From a bacterium (GTDB taxonomy: Bacteria; Bacteroidota; Ignavibacteria; Kapaibacteriales; UBA7675), in contig JAUIKM010000010.1 in NCBI GenBank assembly GCA_030430495.1, positions 62,001 to 126,000 of the forward strand: a DNA stretch of 64,000 bases, in the 5' to 3' direction. The notes beneath the pieces were generated by a model. That model saw only the letters and a list, made by a program, of their open reading frames with translations. It did no database searches and was not told the DNA's origin. Both the position numbers and the translations under genes were made by a program. This document shows, one piece after another, positions 33,482 to 42,175 of this stretch (positions within the stretch are counted from its first letter, which is position 1; the number at the start of each line of letters is the position of its first letter).

Positions 33482-36400
33482 GGCGTCACCTCCAGCGATT
33501 CGCTCAGCACGGCGGTGGGGGTCTCGAGCACGACAAAGTAGCGACCAGGCGGCAAGGGCAGCCCGGACAGTTCGAGGCGATAACGACCCGCGACAAAGTC
33601 TCCTTCGGCCAGCAGCGTCGTGCGTCCGAGCAGATCAGCCAGCAGGATGCGGTTGAAGCCCGATTCTATCAACTCGTATTCGACGACCGGTCCGGGCGCG
33701 ATCGTGATTCCCAGCGCGCCGTTGGAATGCACCAGGCGGGTCCCGCCGGCTTCACACAATCCGGTCAGGCAGAACTCGGTCGGCACGGTTTCGGTGATGA
33801 CGCGCTGGTCCACCCAGGCCACTTCGGTAATTTCGACGGCGCTGCACACGCTGTCGCCCAGCAAGGCCTGCAGCGGCACACCGCCCGCCTGCGGCGGCGT
33901 GAGTGTGTTTGTGGCCGGGTCGTAGACGGCCTGGTAGTCGAGCAGGTAGCGCGAATTGTCGGTCGGGTCGAGCTGCATCGCCGCTCCGTCGGCTTCGCGC
34001 AGCAGATTTTTGTTGAAGCGCAGCTTCATGCTCACGCGCGGGTCCGTCAGCTGGTCCAGATTCTCGCCGTTGTCGATCACCACCAGACCGCGCAACAACT
34101 GGCCCGGGCCGCCGCTCAGGGGGCCGGCCACGCGCAGCGTGACGCGCGGCTCCAGCGGCGATTCGGCGAGCACCTGCAGCGGAAGCTGCATGCCGCAGGG
34201 CTCGGAGGAGACCGCCGTCGTTTCATCGTGCACACCGGCTTCCGGCGTGTAGCGAATCTCGAGTTCCAGCGTTTCACCCGGCGCGAGGACAAGCGGCGGC
34301 GCAGGCGTGCCGCTCACGACGGCAAAGGGCGACGGCAGCGCGGGCAGCGCGTCGATAGTCACGTCCACATCGCCGTCGTTGCGATACTCAATGGTGCGCG
34401 TTTGCGGCGCGGGGTTGACGACCAGTCCAAAGTCCAGCAGAGCAGGACCTGTCAGGCTGACCCGGCGTACCTTTGCGCGCAGCGTCACCGTGCGCTCGAT
34501 GTCGCAGAAATCGAGACCCAGCGTCATGGTCTGCTCAAAGTCGCCGGGCTGATCGCTGTCGATTGAGACGTCAAACTCAAGGGCGTTGTCGCTGTCGGCG
34601 CGGCCGCCCGTTTGCAACGTGCTCAAGAACGGCGCGGCGGGGCCGTCGAGATTGATGACTTCCACCTCCGCATCGCCCTGGACTTCCAGCCTGAGCGTTT
34701 GCTCAGCCTGCGCGGAACCGTCGGGACAGAGCAGCAGCTCGCCGAAGTCGACTTCGTCCGGCAAGGTGACGGTACTGCTTTCCAGGCGTCCAAAAATTCC
34801 GAATTGCAGGATCAGACCGCAGGGTTCGAGTTCCACGGTATAGGTCGCGAGCACGTCGCCGGTCTGGGTCGGACGGAAGCGCACGCGTATCGTGGTCGAC
34901 TCACCGGGCGCAAGGCGCTGGGCGTCGCTGCCGAGAATCACGCCGTGATTGTCGACGTCCATGCGGCTGATTTCCAGCTCGTAAATACTGGTATTGGTAA
35001 TGACAAAACTCGTGTCGACGAAGGTGACGCAGTTGGTAAGCGGGTCCAGGGTGATGTCCGAGCGGCTGACGCCGCCGCGCGGATCGACGCGTTCGCCGTC
35101 CAGCCTGACTTCGAGCGAGTCGTCGCAGTCGGCCGAGCTGTAGCGCACCGTCAGCGGCTCCCTGACGAGCATGGCGGGCCCGGCGTTGAGCTGCACGCGG
35201 ACTGTCTGTTCCGCACCGCCGGCGAGCTCAAGGGGAAGCGCCGCAGGCTCCACAACCCGCCAATTGGCGCTGACGCGCAGCTCGTCAATGTTGAGCGCGT
35301 CCGCGCCGGTGTTGCGCAGCGTAAAACTGCGCTCTACCGTTTCGGGCACGCATGACGGCACGCGACCAAATTCGAGCAGCGGCTCGCTGACTTCGAGCAG
35401 AGCTTCGAGTTTGCGGCCGCTCAATTCGAGAAAAATCCCGAAACCGCAGGGCGAAAAACCCAGCGAAAGCCCCTCTGCCAGCGTCGTCGAACGCGGCGCG
35501 GTCCATCGAAGTGTTATTGTTTTCGACTCTCCCGGCCCAAGAGTCAGCGGCAAAGTGAGGCCGGGCGTATCGACGCCCTCGACGGCGGAAATCGACGTCA
35601 GTTCGACGGCGGCGCTTCCGTTGTTCGTCAGCGTCAGGTCGACCGTGCCGCTGGATTGGCAGGCGTCGAGCGTACCGAAGTCGATCTCGCTCAGATCGGC
35701 CGTCACATCCGTCGCCGGCAGAACGGTCAGCGTAATGTTGTCCTCTGCCGTGCAGCCGGCCGCGTCGGTGACGGTCACGGTGTACTCGCGCGTTGCAGCG
35801 GGCGAGGCCGTGGGCTGCGCCAGCGTCGGGTCGTCCAGATCGTCGACCGGCGTCCAGGCGTAGCTGTAACCGCCCGCGCCGCCCGTAGCCGGCGCGCCGA
35901 TAAGGCGGGACTGGCCGACGCAGAGCTCGGCATCTTCGCCGGCCTGCGCGGTCGGCGGTTCATTGATCGCAATCGTGACGCTCGCAGTCTGCGAGCAGTC
36001 GGTCGCATCCGTGGCGCGCAGCGTGTAAGTCGTTGTTTCGGAAGGCGTTGCCGTCGGCGTCAGCGAGCTGGGGTCGTCGAGTCCCGTGACCGGGTCCCAG
36101 CTAAACTCGTAGTCGGGCGCGCCGCCGCGAATCTCGGCATCAAGGACGACCGATTCGCCGGGGCAGATCGCCTGGTCGGTACCGGCGTCCACGGTCAGCG
36201 GCTCACCGCCGGCGGCGCTGACGGCGACCGGCTCGGGATCGGCGTAGCGGCGCACACGCACGTATTCAACCTCAAATCCGCCGTTGACCGTCTGAAAAGC
36301 GGAAAAACCGACGTGGTTCCAGCCGCTGGAGATCGGCAGATTGGTGGAGCCGGCGTCGGACGTCGTACGCGAGGCGTCGAGCAGACTCCGGCGAAAGTGC

Positions 36401-37224
36401 GACACGGCATTTGACAAGATCGTGACGCGATAGTAGACCGGCTCGCCCGGCTCCCACTCCAGATTGTTGCCGACGCCGAAGGTCGTTCCAAAACCGGCGC
36501 TGCGATAGCCGTAGTCGAAGACATCAAACTGGCGGCTGTCGTGCTGCAGCAGGCAATGGCGCGGCGCATTGGGATCCGAGACGTAAAAAATCAGGTTGCC
36601 GCCGTCGTTGCCGAGCGGATAGGAGATTTCAGCTTCGACGATGCCGACGTTGTTGAGCGCGCTCAGGTCGGCGGTTGAATAAATGTAGTTTTCACCGCCG
36701 CGGTCGATGTTTTCCTTGACGGGGCGCAGACGCCCGTTTACTATGAGCGAGCCGCCGGTGCGCTCCCACTTGAGCGGGTCGATCTCGAGATTTTCAAAGT
36801 CGTCGTAGAGATGAAACACGGCGTCGGGATCGGAAGCCCCAACCGCCGCGGGATTGCCGTAGAACATCAGGAAAGGCGTATCGCCCGCGGCCAGCTGCGG
36901 AAATCGCAGCCACACCAGACAGGTCGCCGTGTTCAGGCCGCTTTCGATGTAATACGGCAGCAGCTCCTGCCCGTCGCAACTGACGCCGAAGCGCAGGTCA
37001 TCGCCGTCGGGCTGGGCGCGACCGGCATTGACGAGGGCGGCGTGATCAAAAACGAGGCGCACCTGAAAGTCGCTGAGCGCACCGCCGCCGTTGCGCACGA
37101 CAAATCGATCCGCGTACAACCAACCCGCCGGCTGCGCCGCAAGGACTGGAGACATCAGGATCGATGCCAAACAAAAAATGGCTGTTGCAAAGCATGGAGA
37201 GACGGCCGGTAGGAGTTTGTTCAC
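33478..37224 (-). CDS. Giant secreted protein: DUF2341, PKD-like and ASH/choice-of-anchor-D repeats
   Basis: GTG 37224 is preferred because it opens the signal peptide VNKLLPAVSPCFATAIFCLA; the longer TTG start is unlikely. The 1248 residues hold a DUF2341 domain (AGWLYADRFVVRNGG, WLRFPQL, FLMFYGNP) and a laminin-G-like part. Two PKD-like repeats (AGTDQAICPGESVVL, AGEDAELCVGQSRLI) and five or six ASH/HYDIN-type repeats (VDLTLTNNGSAAVEL, RSFTLRNTGADAL, TIEYRNDGDVDV) follow. The last about 80 residues (YELIESGFNRILLADLLGR, GRYFVVLETP) resemble a T9SS-type sorting domain. It is likely a surface adhesin or structural protein. The OmpA gene overlaps its end, and a secreted unknown precedes it by 55 bases. 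Confidence 0.8.
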   Translation of the reverse strand: MNKLLPAVSPCFATAIFCLASILMSPVLAAQPAGWLYADRFVVRNGGGALSDFQVRLVFDHAALVNAGRAQPDGDDLRFGVSCDGQELLPYYIESGLNTATCLVWLRFPQLAAGDTPFLMFYGNPAAVGASDPDAVFHLYDDFENLEIDPLKWERTGGSLIVNGRLRPVKENIDRGGENYIYSTADLSALNNVGIVEAEISYPLGNDGGNLIFYVSDPNAPRHCLLQHDSRQFDVFDYGYRSAGFGTTFGVGNNLEWEPGEPVYYRVTILSNAVSHFRRSLLDASRTTSDAGSTNLPISSGWNHVGFSAFQTVNGGFEVEYVRVRRYADPEPVAVSAAGGEPLTVDAGTDQAICPGESVVLDAEIRGGAPDYEFSWDPVTGLDDPSSLTPTATPSETTTYTLRATDATDCSQTASVTIAINEPPTAQAGEDAELCVGQSRLIGAPATGGAGGYSYAWTPVDDLDDPTLAQPTASPAATREYTVTVTDAAGCTAEDNITLTVLPATDVTADLSEIDFGTLDACQSSGTVDLTLTNNGSAAVELTSISAVEGVDTPGLTLPLTLGPGESKTITLRWTAPRSTTLAEGLSLGFSPCGFGIFLELSGRKLEALLEVSEPLLEFGRVPSCVPETVERSFTLRNTGADALNIDELRVSANWRVVEPAALPLELAGGAEQTVRVQLNAGPAMLVREPLTVRYSSADCDDSLEVRLDGERVDPRGGVSRSDITLDPLTNCVTFVDTSFVITNTSIYELEISRMDVDNHGVILGSDAQRLAPGESTTIRVRFRPTQTGDVLATYTVELEPCGLILQFGIFGRLESSTVTLPDEVDFGELLLCPDGSAQAEQTLRLEVQGDAEVEVINLDGPAAPFLSTLQTGGRADSDNALEFDVSIDSDQPGDFEQTMTLGLDFCDIERTVTLRAKVRRVSLTGPALLDFGLVVNPAPQTRTIEYRNDGDVDVTIDALPALPSPFAVVSGTPAPPLVLAPGETLELEIRYTPEAGVHDETTAVSSEPCGMQLPLQVLAESPLEPRVTLRVAGPLSGGPGQLLRGLVVIDNGENLDQLTDPRVSMKLRFNKNLLREADGAAMQLDPTDNSRYLLDYQAVYDPATNTLTPPQAGGVPLQALLGDSVCSAVEITEVAWVDQRVITETVPTEFCLTGLCEAGGTRLVHSNGALGITIAPGPVVEYELIESGFNRILLADLLGRTTLLAEGDFVAGRYRLELSGLPLPPGRYFVVLETPTAVLSESLEVTP

Positions 37225-37279
37225 GTCGGAGTTCTCTTCTTTTGTGGAAGCTGTGGGCGCACGGCCATGCTGCAAGCCG

Positions 37280-38365
37280 TCAGTCTACGACGCGGATCCG
37301 CTCGGCCTGCCGTCGCAGTTGATCGAGGAGTTCCGGCGTCGCCGCCGATGCAAAGATATGGAGAAACTGCCCTGATTCCGTCGGATGCGGGACAATCGTC
37401 TCGACAAACCAGGCGCGCGAATTGTCTTCGTCGGCCTGCGACCAGTAGCGCCACTCGTGCGGCGCGCCAAGGATCTGCGCCGTTTCCACGCGGCGGTCGA
37501 GTGCGTTTTCCGCCGCATCGTGCTGGAACGACGGCCGCGCACCGCGATAGATGCCCAGTTTACCGCGGAAGGCCCCAAGCCGGGCGGGCAAAGCCAGACG
37601 GTCGACACTAAACTCATTGCCGACCTGGCTGGTCACAAAACAGGGCTGGTCAAGCGGGAGTTGCAGCCGCGGACCCGAGACGAGGTCAACATTCCGACCT
37701 GCCGGACTGAGTTTACCGGGGCCGGCGCGCAGGGATTTGGAGATGCGCCGCACGATCTTCACCAGATCGGGGGCGAATGCAATGGCGGGGCGATTGCAGT
37801 AAAAGCGGATCTCCTGGATGGACGAGTCGGCGGGGTGCGCCACGAGCAGGCCCATCAGGAAGATTTCCACGCGGTTGATCACGATGTTTTTCGGCTGAAA
37901 CGCCAGCACTTTCAGGCCGCCGGGCAGGCCCATTGGCTGGATTATCATATCCGCGAGCTGATCGCCATAGCCGCGCAGGTAGGCGCGTCCTTCCAGCTCA
38001 AAGTCCGAACGATACTGCTGGAAAATCTCAAATGATTTGATGACGAGGCGCTCGTCTCCCGCCGGGATCAGCAGGCTGGTGCGGGCGTCGTCAAACAGCG
38101 GCGCGCCCGGCTCAAAGTCGCCGCGACGCTGCCGCAGAGCGCTCTGCGGCAAGGTCAGCCGAAGATGCCCGCCGAGTATTGCGGTCGCCGTATCGGCGTC
38201 GGGCAGATCGATCAGCTTGCTGTGTGCTGCGGCGGAGTCCTGCGGCGGCGCACAAAATGCGGGCTGCGCCAGGCAGCACAGAAGCAGCGCCGGCAGCAGC
38301 GCAACGAACAGCGCCGGCTGGCGAGCGCGTTTGTGTGTGCGGATTGTATGGGTGCAATGCATCAT
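37280..38365 (-). CDS. Exported protein of unknown function
   Basis: The 361-residue protein has a signal peptide (LFVALLPALLLCCLAQPAFC, cleavage near CAPP; the Cys may allow lipidation). The mature part has LDLP/ADTATAILGGHLRLTLP and two similar halves containing LFDDARTSLLI and WFVETIVPHPTESGQFLHIF. I do not recognise the family. It is the first gene of the operon that encodes the ASH-domain giant and the tandem OmpA protein, so an envelope role is likely. Confidence 0.7.
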   Translation of the reverse strand: MMHCTHTIRTHKRARQPALFVALLPALLLCCLAQPAFCAPPQDSAAAHSKLIDLPDADTATAILGGHLRLTLPQSALRQRRGDFEPGAPLFDDARTSLLIPAGDERLVIKSFEIFQQYRSDFELEGRAYLRGYGDQLADMIIQPMGLPGGLKVLAFQPKNIVINRVEIFLMGLLVAHPADSSIQEIRFYCNRPAIAFAPDLVKIVRRISKSLRAGPGKLSPAGRNVDLVSGPRLQLPLDQPCFVTSQVGNEFSVDRLALPARLGAFRGKLGIYRGARPSFQHDAAENALDRRVETAQILGAPHEWRYWSQADEDNSRAWFVETIVPHPTESGQFLHIFASAATPELLDQLRRQAERIRVVD

Positions 38366-38580
38366 GGAAACTACCTGAATTGGCCTGTTTGTCGACCCGG
38401 TATTAACACGCCGTGGATGCGCCGCGTCTCAGGGCGCACGTACAAAGGTACGGTAGTTTGGGGAGACGGGCACGCGCGGGGCGCGGCGCACGGCGGCTGG
38501 AGCTCGCCCGCGGCGGAAGGTTCGGAAAGACTGCGGCAGAGTTTGCACTGTGTGATTGAATGAGGTTTTCAGTCGGAATT

Positions 38581-38750
38581 TGAAGTCTGGAGGTTCGACG
38601 GGAGAGACTGAAGTCTGGAGACTTTGAGTGAGACTGAAGTCTGGAGACTTTGAGTGAGGCTGAAGTCTGGAGACTTTGAGTGAGACTGAAGTCTGGAGAC
38701 TTTGAGTGAGACTGAAGTCTGGAGACTTTGAGTGAGGCTGAGTGGTTGAG
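38581..38750. repeat. 26-bp tandem repeat array
   Basis: Five adjacent copies of a 26-base unit beginning TGAAGTCTGG and containing AGACTTTGAGTGAG start at 38609, 38635, 38661, 38687 and 38713. A degenerate copy precedes them at 38581 and another fragment follows at 38739. Units differ only at one A/G position (GAGAC or GAGGC). There are no spacers, so it is not CRISPR. Because 26 is not a multiple of three and the ORF across it is only repeat translation, it is non-coding. Confidence 0.9.
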
Positions 38751-38783
38751 TACTGAGAGTACAGACTTGTTTGAAGATCACGA

Positions 38784-38956
38784 GGGGCCCCGCCCCCGCC
38801 GCCACCTGTCCTGCATTTCCACCCCTATCCAGACCCCGGAGCGCCCTCGCTCGTCCCCGATGTCGCGGTAGTGTTGCCCTGGGGCTGCGCATCCCCTGTC
38901 GTCTGGGACTGCCCGGTGCGGCGCGGCCGAACCTTCCGGAGTGTTCGACCCGTGCA
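38784..38956. repeat. Dispersed non-coding repeat, copy B
   Basis: It matches copy A (9821-10012) in ordered blocks: GGCCCCGCCCCCGCCG, GCATTTCCA, CCCCGATGTCGCGG and GGTGCGGCGCGGCC followed by AACCTTCCGG and GTTCGAC. It begins about 30 bases after the 26-bp tandem array. Confidence 0.55.
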
Positions 38957-39118
38957 ACATGCGCACGACCATCGCCGCAATCAAGCGCAAAAACGCCAAC
39001 GGGCGGATTTCGCCGCTGAACGTGCACTAAAACGTGGGTCAGCGGCTGCGCAAACCCAGATCGTTCGCTTCCAACATAACGCGCCCCTGCATTTTGATCT
39101 ACATCATAAAATTTTCCG

Positions 39119-39126
39119 TAATTTGC
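39119..39126 (+). promoter_or_regulatory. Possible promoter element TAATTTGC
   Basis: It is a loose match to the TA-n-TTTG type, 112 bases before the ald start. The long leader makes it a weak candidate. Confidence 0.25.
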
Positions 39127-39237
39127 CGGGCTATATGCTGCGTAGGCACGACCATGCGCGTCGACCTGCACAACCGAAAGGCATTTCCGATCGAAAACTC
39201 AGTGGAATATTCAACATAATCTTCAGGAACGACAGGT

Positions 39238-40362
39238 ATGTTAATTGGAGTTCCCCGCGAAATCAAGCCGAATGAACATCGCGTAGCTATCGTCCCCGCG
39301 GGCGTCGAACAACTCGTTCGCGACGGCCACACCGTCATGATCGAAACAGATGCCGGCGTCGGCTCGGGATTTTCCAACGACGATTTTATCTCCGCCGGAG
39401 CAACCATCGCCGATTCGCCCAACAAAGTCTACGGCGAAGCCGAGATGATCGTCAAAGTCAAGGAGCCGATCACCCCCGAGTGGGAACTGATTCGCGAGGA
39501 CCAGCTCCTCTTTACCTACTTTCACTTCGCGGCTTCGCGCGATCTGACGCAGGCCATCGTCGACACCAAGTCGATCGCCATCGCCTACGAAACGGTCGAA
39601 CTGCCCAACGGCAGCCTGCCCCTGCTCGTGCCGATGAGTGAAATCGCCGGCCGTATGGCCACGCAGGAAGGCGCCAAATATCTGGAAAAAACTTTTGGCG
39701 GACGCGGCGTGCTCCTGGGCGGCGTGCCCGGCACCCCCGCAGCGGAAGTCGTCGTTCTCGGCGGCGGTATCGTCGGCACCCAGGCTGCGAAAATCGCCTG
39801 CGGTTTCGGCGCCAACGTGCACATCCTGGATACCAACCTGGCGCGCCTCCGCTATCTGGACGACATCATGCCGGCCAACTGCAACACCGTCATGTCCAGC
39901 CGCTACACCATCCGCGAGTACATCTGGAAAGCCGACCTTATCATCGGCAGCGTCCTGATCAAAGGCGCCAAAGCGCCCTGGCTTATCACACGTGAAATGC
40001 TGAAGGAAATGCGCCCCGGCACCGTCATCGTCGACGTCTCCGTCGATCAGGGCGGATGTGTTGAAACCAGCCGTCCGACGACGCACCACGACCCGATCTA
40101 CACGATCGACGGCATCGTCCACTACGGCGTGGCCAACATGCCCGGCGCAGTTCCGCACACCTCGACCATCGCGCTGACGAATGCAACCCTGCCCTACGTC
40201 TCCGCCCTGGCCAACAAGGGATTTGAGCGCGCCCTCTTTGAGGACAACAGCCTGCGCCCCGGACTTAACATTTACAAAGGCAACGTCGCTTATCAGGCCG
40301 TCGCCGAAGCGTTCGACATGGAATACTGGGACCCGCGCAACCACCTCGAGTGGTTCAACTGA
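39238..40362 (+). CDS. ald: Alanine dehydrogenase
   Basis: The 374-residue enzyme interconverts L-alanine and pyruvate plus ammonia with NAD(H) in the cytoplasm. It shows the full family pattern: MLIGVPREIKPNEHRVAI, substrate Lys in IVKVKEPI, catalytic His in TYFHFAA, PLLVPMSEIAGRMA, the Rossmann nucleotide loop VVLGGGIVGTQAA, and the active-site Asp in VDVSVDQGGC, ending HYGVANMPGAVPHTST. Length is standard. It stands alone, with a long leader and a strong terminator at 40390. Confidence 0.97.
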   Translation: MLIGVPREIKPNEHRVAIVPAGVEQLVRDGHTVMIETDAGVGSGFSNDDFISAGATIADSPNKVYGEAEMIVKVKEPITPEWELIREDQLLFTYFHFAASRDLTQAIVDTKSIAIAYETVELPNGSLPLLVPMSEIAGRMATQEGAKYLEKTFGGRGVLLGGVPGTPAAEVVVLGGGIVGTQAAKIACGFGANVHILDTNLARLRYLDDIMPANCNTVMSSRYTIREYIWKADLIIGSVLIKGAKAPWLITREMLKEMRPGTVIVDVSVDQGGCVETSRPTTHHDPIYTIDGIVHYGVANMPGAVPHTSTIALTNATLPYVSALANKGFERALFEDNSLRPGLNIYKGNVAYQAVAEAFDMEYWDPRNHLEWFN

Positions 40363-40389
40363 TCCAGCCTCCTGTGTTTAAGTGTTACA

Positions 40390-40430
40390 AACGCTCCCGT
40401 CGGCACAGTCCGGCGGGAGCGTTGTTGTTT
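40390..40430 (+). terminator. Rho-independent terminator of ald
   Basis: AACGCTCCCG pairs perfectly with CGGGAGCGTT, extended by TCGG/CCGG pairing, and TTGTTT follows. It starts 28 bases after the ald stop. Confidence 0.85.
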
Positions 40431-40515
40431 AAGGGCCTGCCAATGCTCTGTTTAACCCGCCTGTCGATTTAACACTCCAACTGATTTACCTGAGCGCTTC
40501 GCCCTGCTCCGCATG

Positions 40516-40538
40516 GCTTGCTTTTCTCTTTTGTTAAT
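40516..40538 (+). repeat. Dispersed CTTTTGTTAA repeat, partial copy 3
   Basis: GGCTTGCTTTTCTCTTTTGTTAA matches the left half of the repeats at 24138 and 29405. The right half has diverged, although a short GTTAACAGACTTC further on also recurs after copy 1 (TTTAACAGACTTC). Confidence 0.5.
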
Positions 40539-40673
40539 CACCGGGTTTACAGCTCGGCATCTCTGAGACTGTTAACAGACTTCGAGTTCCAGGTTGCGGG
40601 ATTGTTGACGAACTGCGAACTCAAAGTCTTAAATGTCTGGGACTTCAGGAAATTCGTTATATGATAACCGAAC

Positions 40674-40724
40674 AGCTGTGAGCCCTTAGCGCTCACAGCT
40701 CAAAAATCTTGCGTGCCAAAAACG
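40674..40724. repeat. Hairpin repeat with AAAAATC tail, copy 1
   Basis: AGCTGTGAGC and GCTCACAGCT form a perfect 10-bp stem with loop CCTTAGC. The following CTCAAAAATC and CGTGCCAAAAA are shared almost base for base with 61571-61600. Confidence 0.65.
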
Positions 40725-40950
40725 CTCAGAGGCTGAAAATAGAAATCAGAATTCGTTGGACGGCCGGTTCCTTCACCTGAACGGGCCACTGTCCGGCAAG
40801 AGCGATCGCACTTCAAAATATTGGCGCAGCAGACGCCGCCGGCCGCAATCAGATAATTTTTCGGGATATTCTGCGATATATGAGGCCGTATTCTCCGCAG
40901 AGCAGGCTTAAACGTTCACAAGGCATGCATGAGAATTTGACGCAGCAATC

Positions 40951-42153
40951 TCACTCCAGACGCAGCGCCGCATAACTCACGGCCGAACCGCGCTCGCGCT
41001 CGTCCCAGACCTGGTAGTCCAGCAGCTCGGCGGCGGAAGGACGCGTCAAACGCATCAGACTGTAAATCGGTGAGAGGCCGCAGATGCGCCATTTGTCATC
41101 GACGTCGGCAACGAGTTGAAAGAACCTGCGTTCATCGGCCGCGGTAATTGCGTCTATCAGCGCGGCGTCGGCGGCGCGTACATCGGTGAAACGCGTGTGC
41201 GCGTCGAAGTCGTCGCCGAATTTGCGGCCAAAATGTGAAAAGTCGACGCTCGCCACATAAACAACTTTGAGCCCGGATTCCGCCAGCAGCGCGCGCAACC
41301 CGTCGATAAACTCGTTAAACCTGTCGCTGTCCGCCGGAACGCCGCGCCGCGCAACCCACTCGTGGGAAGACCCGATCAGCAGCGGCAATATGCGCGGCGG
41401 ACGCCGCCTGAACACGTGCTGTATAAAAGGCAGGTGAAATTCAATCGAATGTTCGATGCGGTGGGCGCGTTCCCGGCGGCAAAGATCAAAGGACAAACGC
41501 GCGTCCAGTTTCTCCCACAGGTCGCGCGCAGTTTCCAGCCGACCCAGCGGCGTCTCGAAGTCCTTGAACGAAGGCATGAAATAGTCGTCCATGTGGTAGT
41601 GCGCCGTCCCCGCCACCAGCACCAGGTCCGGATCGGCATCGCGCAGCGAACGCCAGCCCGGCGCATAACCGGCCGCGCCGACACGCAGGTCGATGTGCGG
41701 CACGATGATGGACGACGACTGTTTAACAGGCGCGGCGGCAGGATCGTCGAGCAGTTGCGTCAACCAGATTTCGAGTTCGGCGGCAGAGGAAGGATAAGCC
41801 GTGCCGGCGGCAAAGGCCGGACGCAGCGCACTCTTGTCAAACGCGGTTTCAACCTCGCGGCGGCGCTGCCGTGCGGCGGCGTTGTCCAGCATGAAATTAG
41901 CGTCGAGTTGCTCGACGGCGCTCAGGATGTCCGCCGCGGAGCCGTGCCCCAGGGACTGCAACCCGGCGGCGCTGCGGCAGCCGTTCAGCAGATCAAAACG
42001 GCGGAAAGCGCCCGTCAGGACAAGACTGCGCTGCAGGGCATAGGCACTGTGATCGTAGGCCAGCACCTGCTCAAAAGCGCCGATGCGCAAGGGGAAACAC
42101 TCCACTCCCGGACGCAGGCGCGCCAGCGGAGCGTCGCTGTCAAACTTCGTCAT
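40951..42153 (-). CDS. AmmeMemoRadiSam system protein B / MEMO1 family protein
   Basis: ATG 42153 gives 400 residues; the longer ORF start reads antisense ftsY and is rejected. After a variable N-terminal 150 residues comes the MEMO domain: AGTAYPSSAAELEIWL, SIIVPHIDLRVGAAGYAPGW, VLVAGTAHY, RIEHSIEFHLPFIQ, RILPLLIGSS and VVYVASVDFSHFG. In bacteria this domain often accompanies an AMMECR1 protein and a radical SAM enzyme; neither is seen in this window. The fold relates to class III extradiol dioxygenases with His ligands. Its function remains unsettled. It starts 22 bases after ftsY on the same strand, so they are probably cotranscribed. Confidence 0.85.
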   Translation of the reverse strand: MTKFDSDAPLARLRPGVECFPLRIGAFEQVLAYDHSAYALQRSLVLTGAFRRFDLLNGCRSAAGLQSLGHGSAADILSAVEQLDANFMLDNAAARQRRREVETAFDKSALRPAFAAGTAYPSSAAELEIWLTQLLDDPAAAPVKQSSSIIVPHIDLRVGAAGYAPGWRSLRDADPDLVLVAGTAHYHMDDYFMPSFKDFETPLGRLETARDLWEKLDARLSFDLCRRERAHRIEHSIEFHLPFIQHVFRRRPPRILPLLIGSSHEWVARRGVPADSDRFNEFIDGLRALLAESGLKVVYVASVDFSHFGRKFGDDFDAHTRFTDVRAADAALIDAITAADERRFFQLVADVDDKWRICGLSPIYSLMRLTRPSAAELLDYQVWDERERGSAVSYAALRLE

Positions 42154-42175
42154 CTTTTTATTGGCCGGGCGCGGC

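Larger units (their letters stand above)
40431..40950. other. Intergenic region rich in repeats
   Basis: This 520-base gap lies between ald (plus) and the convergent MEMO-family gene. It holds a partial copy of the CTTTTGTTAA repeat and a hairpin repeat shared with 61547. I see no gene. Confidence 0.5.

Noticed and set aside
38581-38750. CRISPR array
   Set aside because: Units are directly adjacent with no spacers, and no cas genes are present.
38569-39171. 200-codon minus ORF across the tandem array and repeat B
   Set aside because: Its C-terminal half is just the translated 26-bp repeat, and the remainder is repeat B.
40674-40724. Terminator at the hairpin repeat
   Set aside because: The plus strand has an A-run, not a T-run, after the stem, and the same element recurs at 61547, which points to a repeat.
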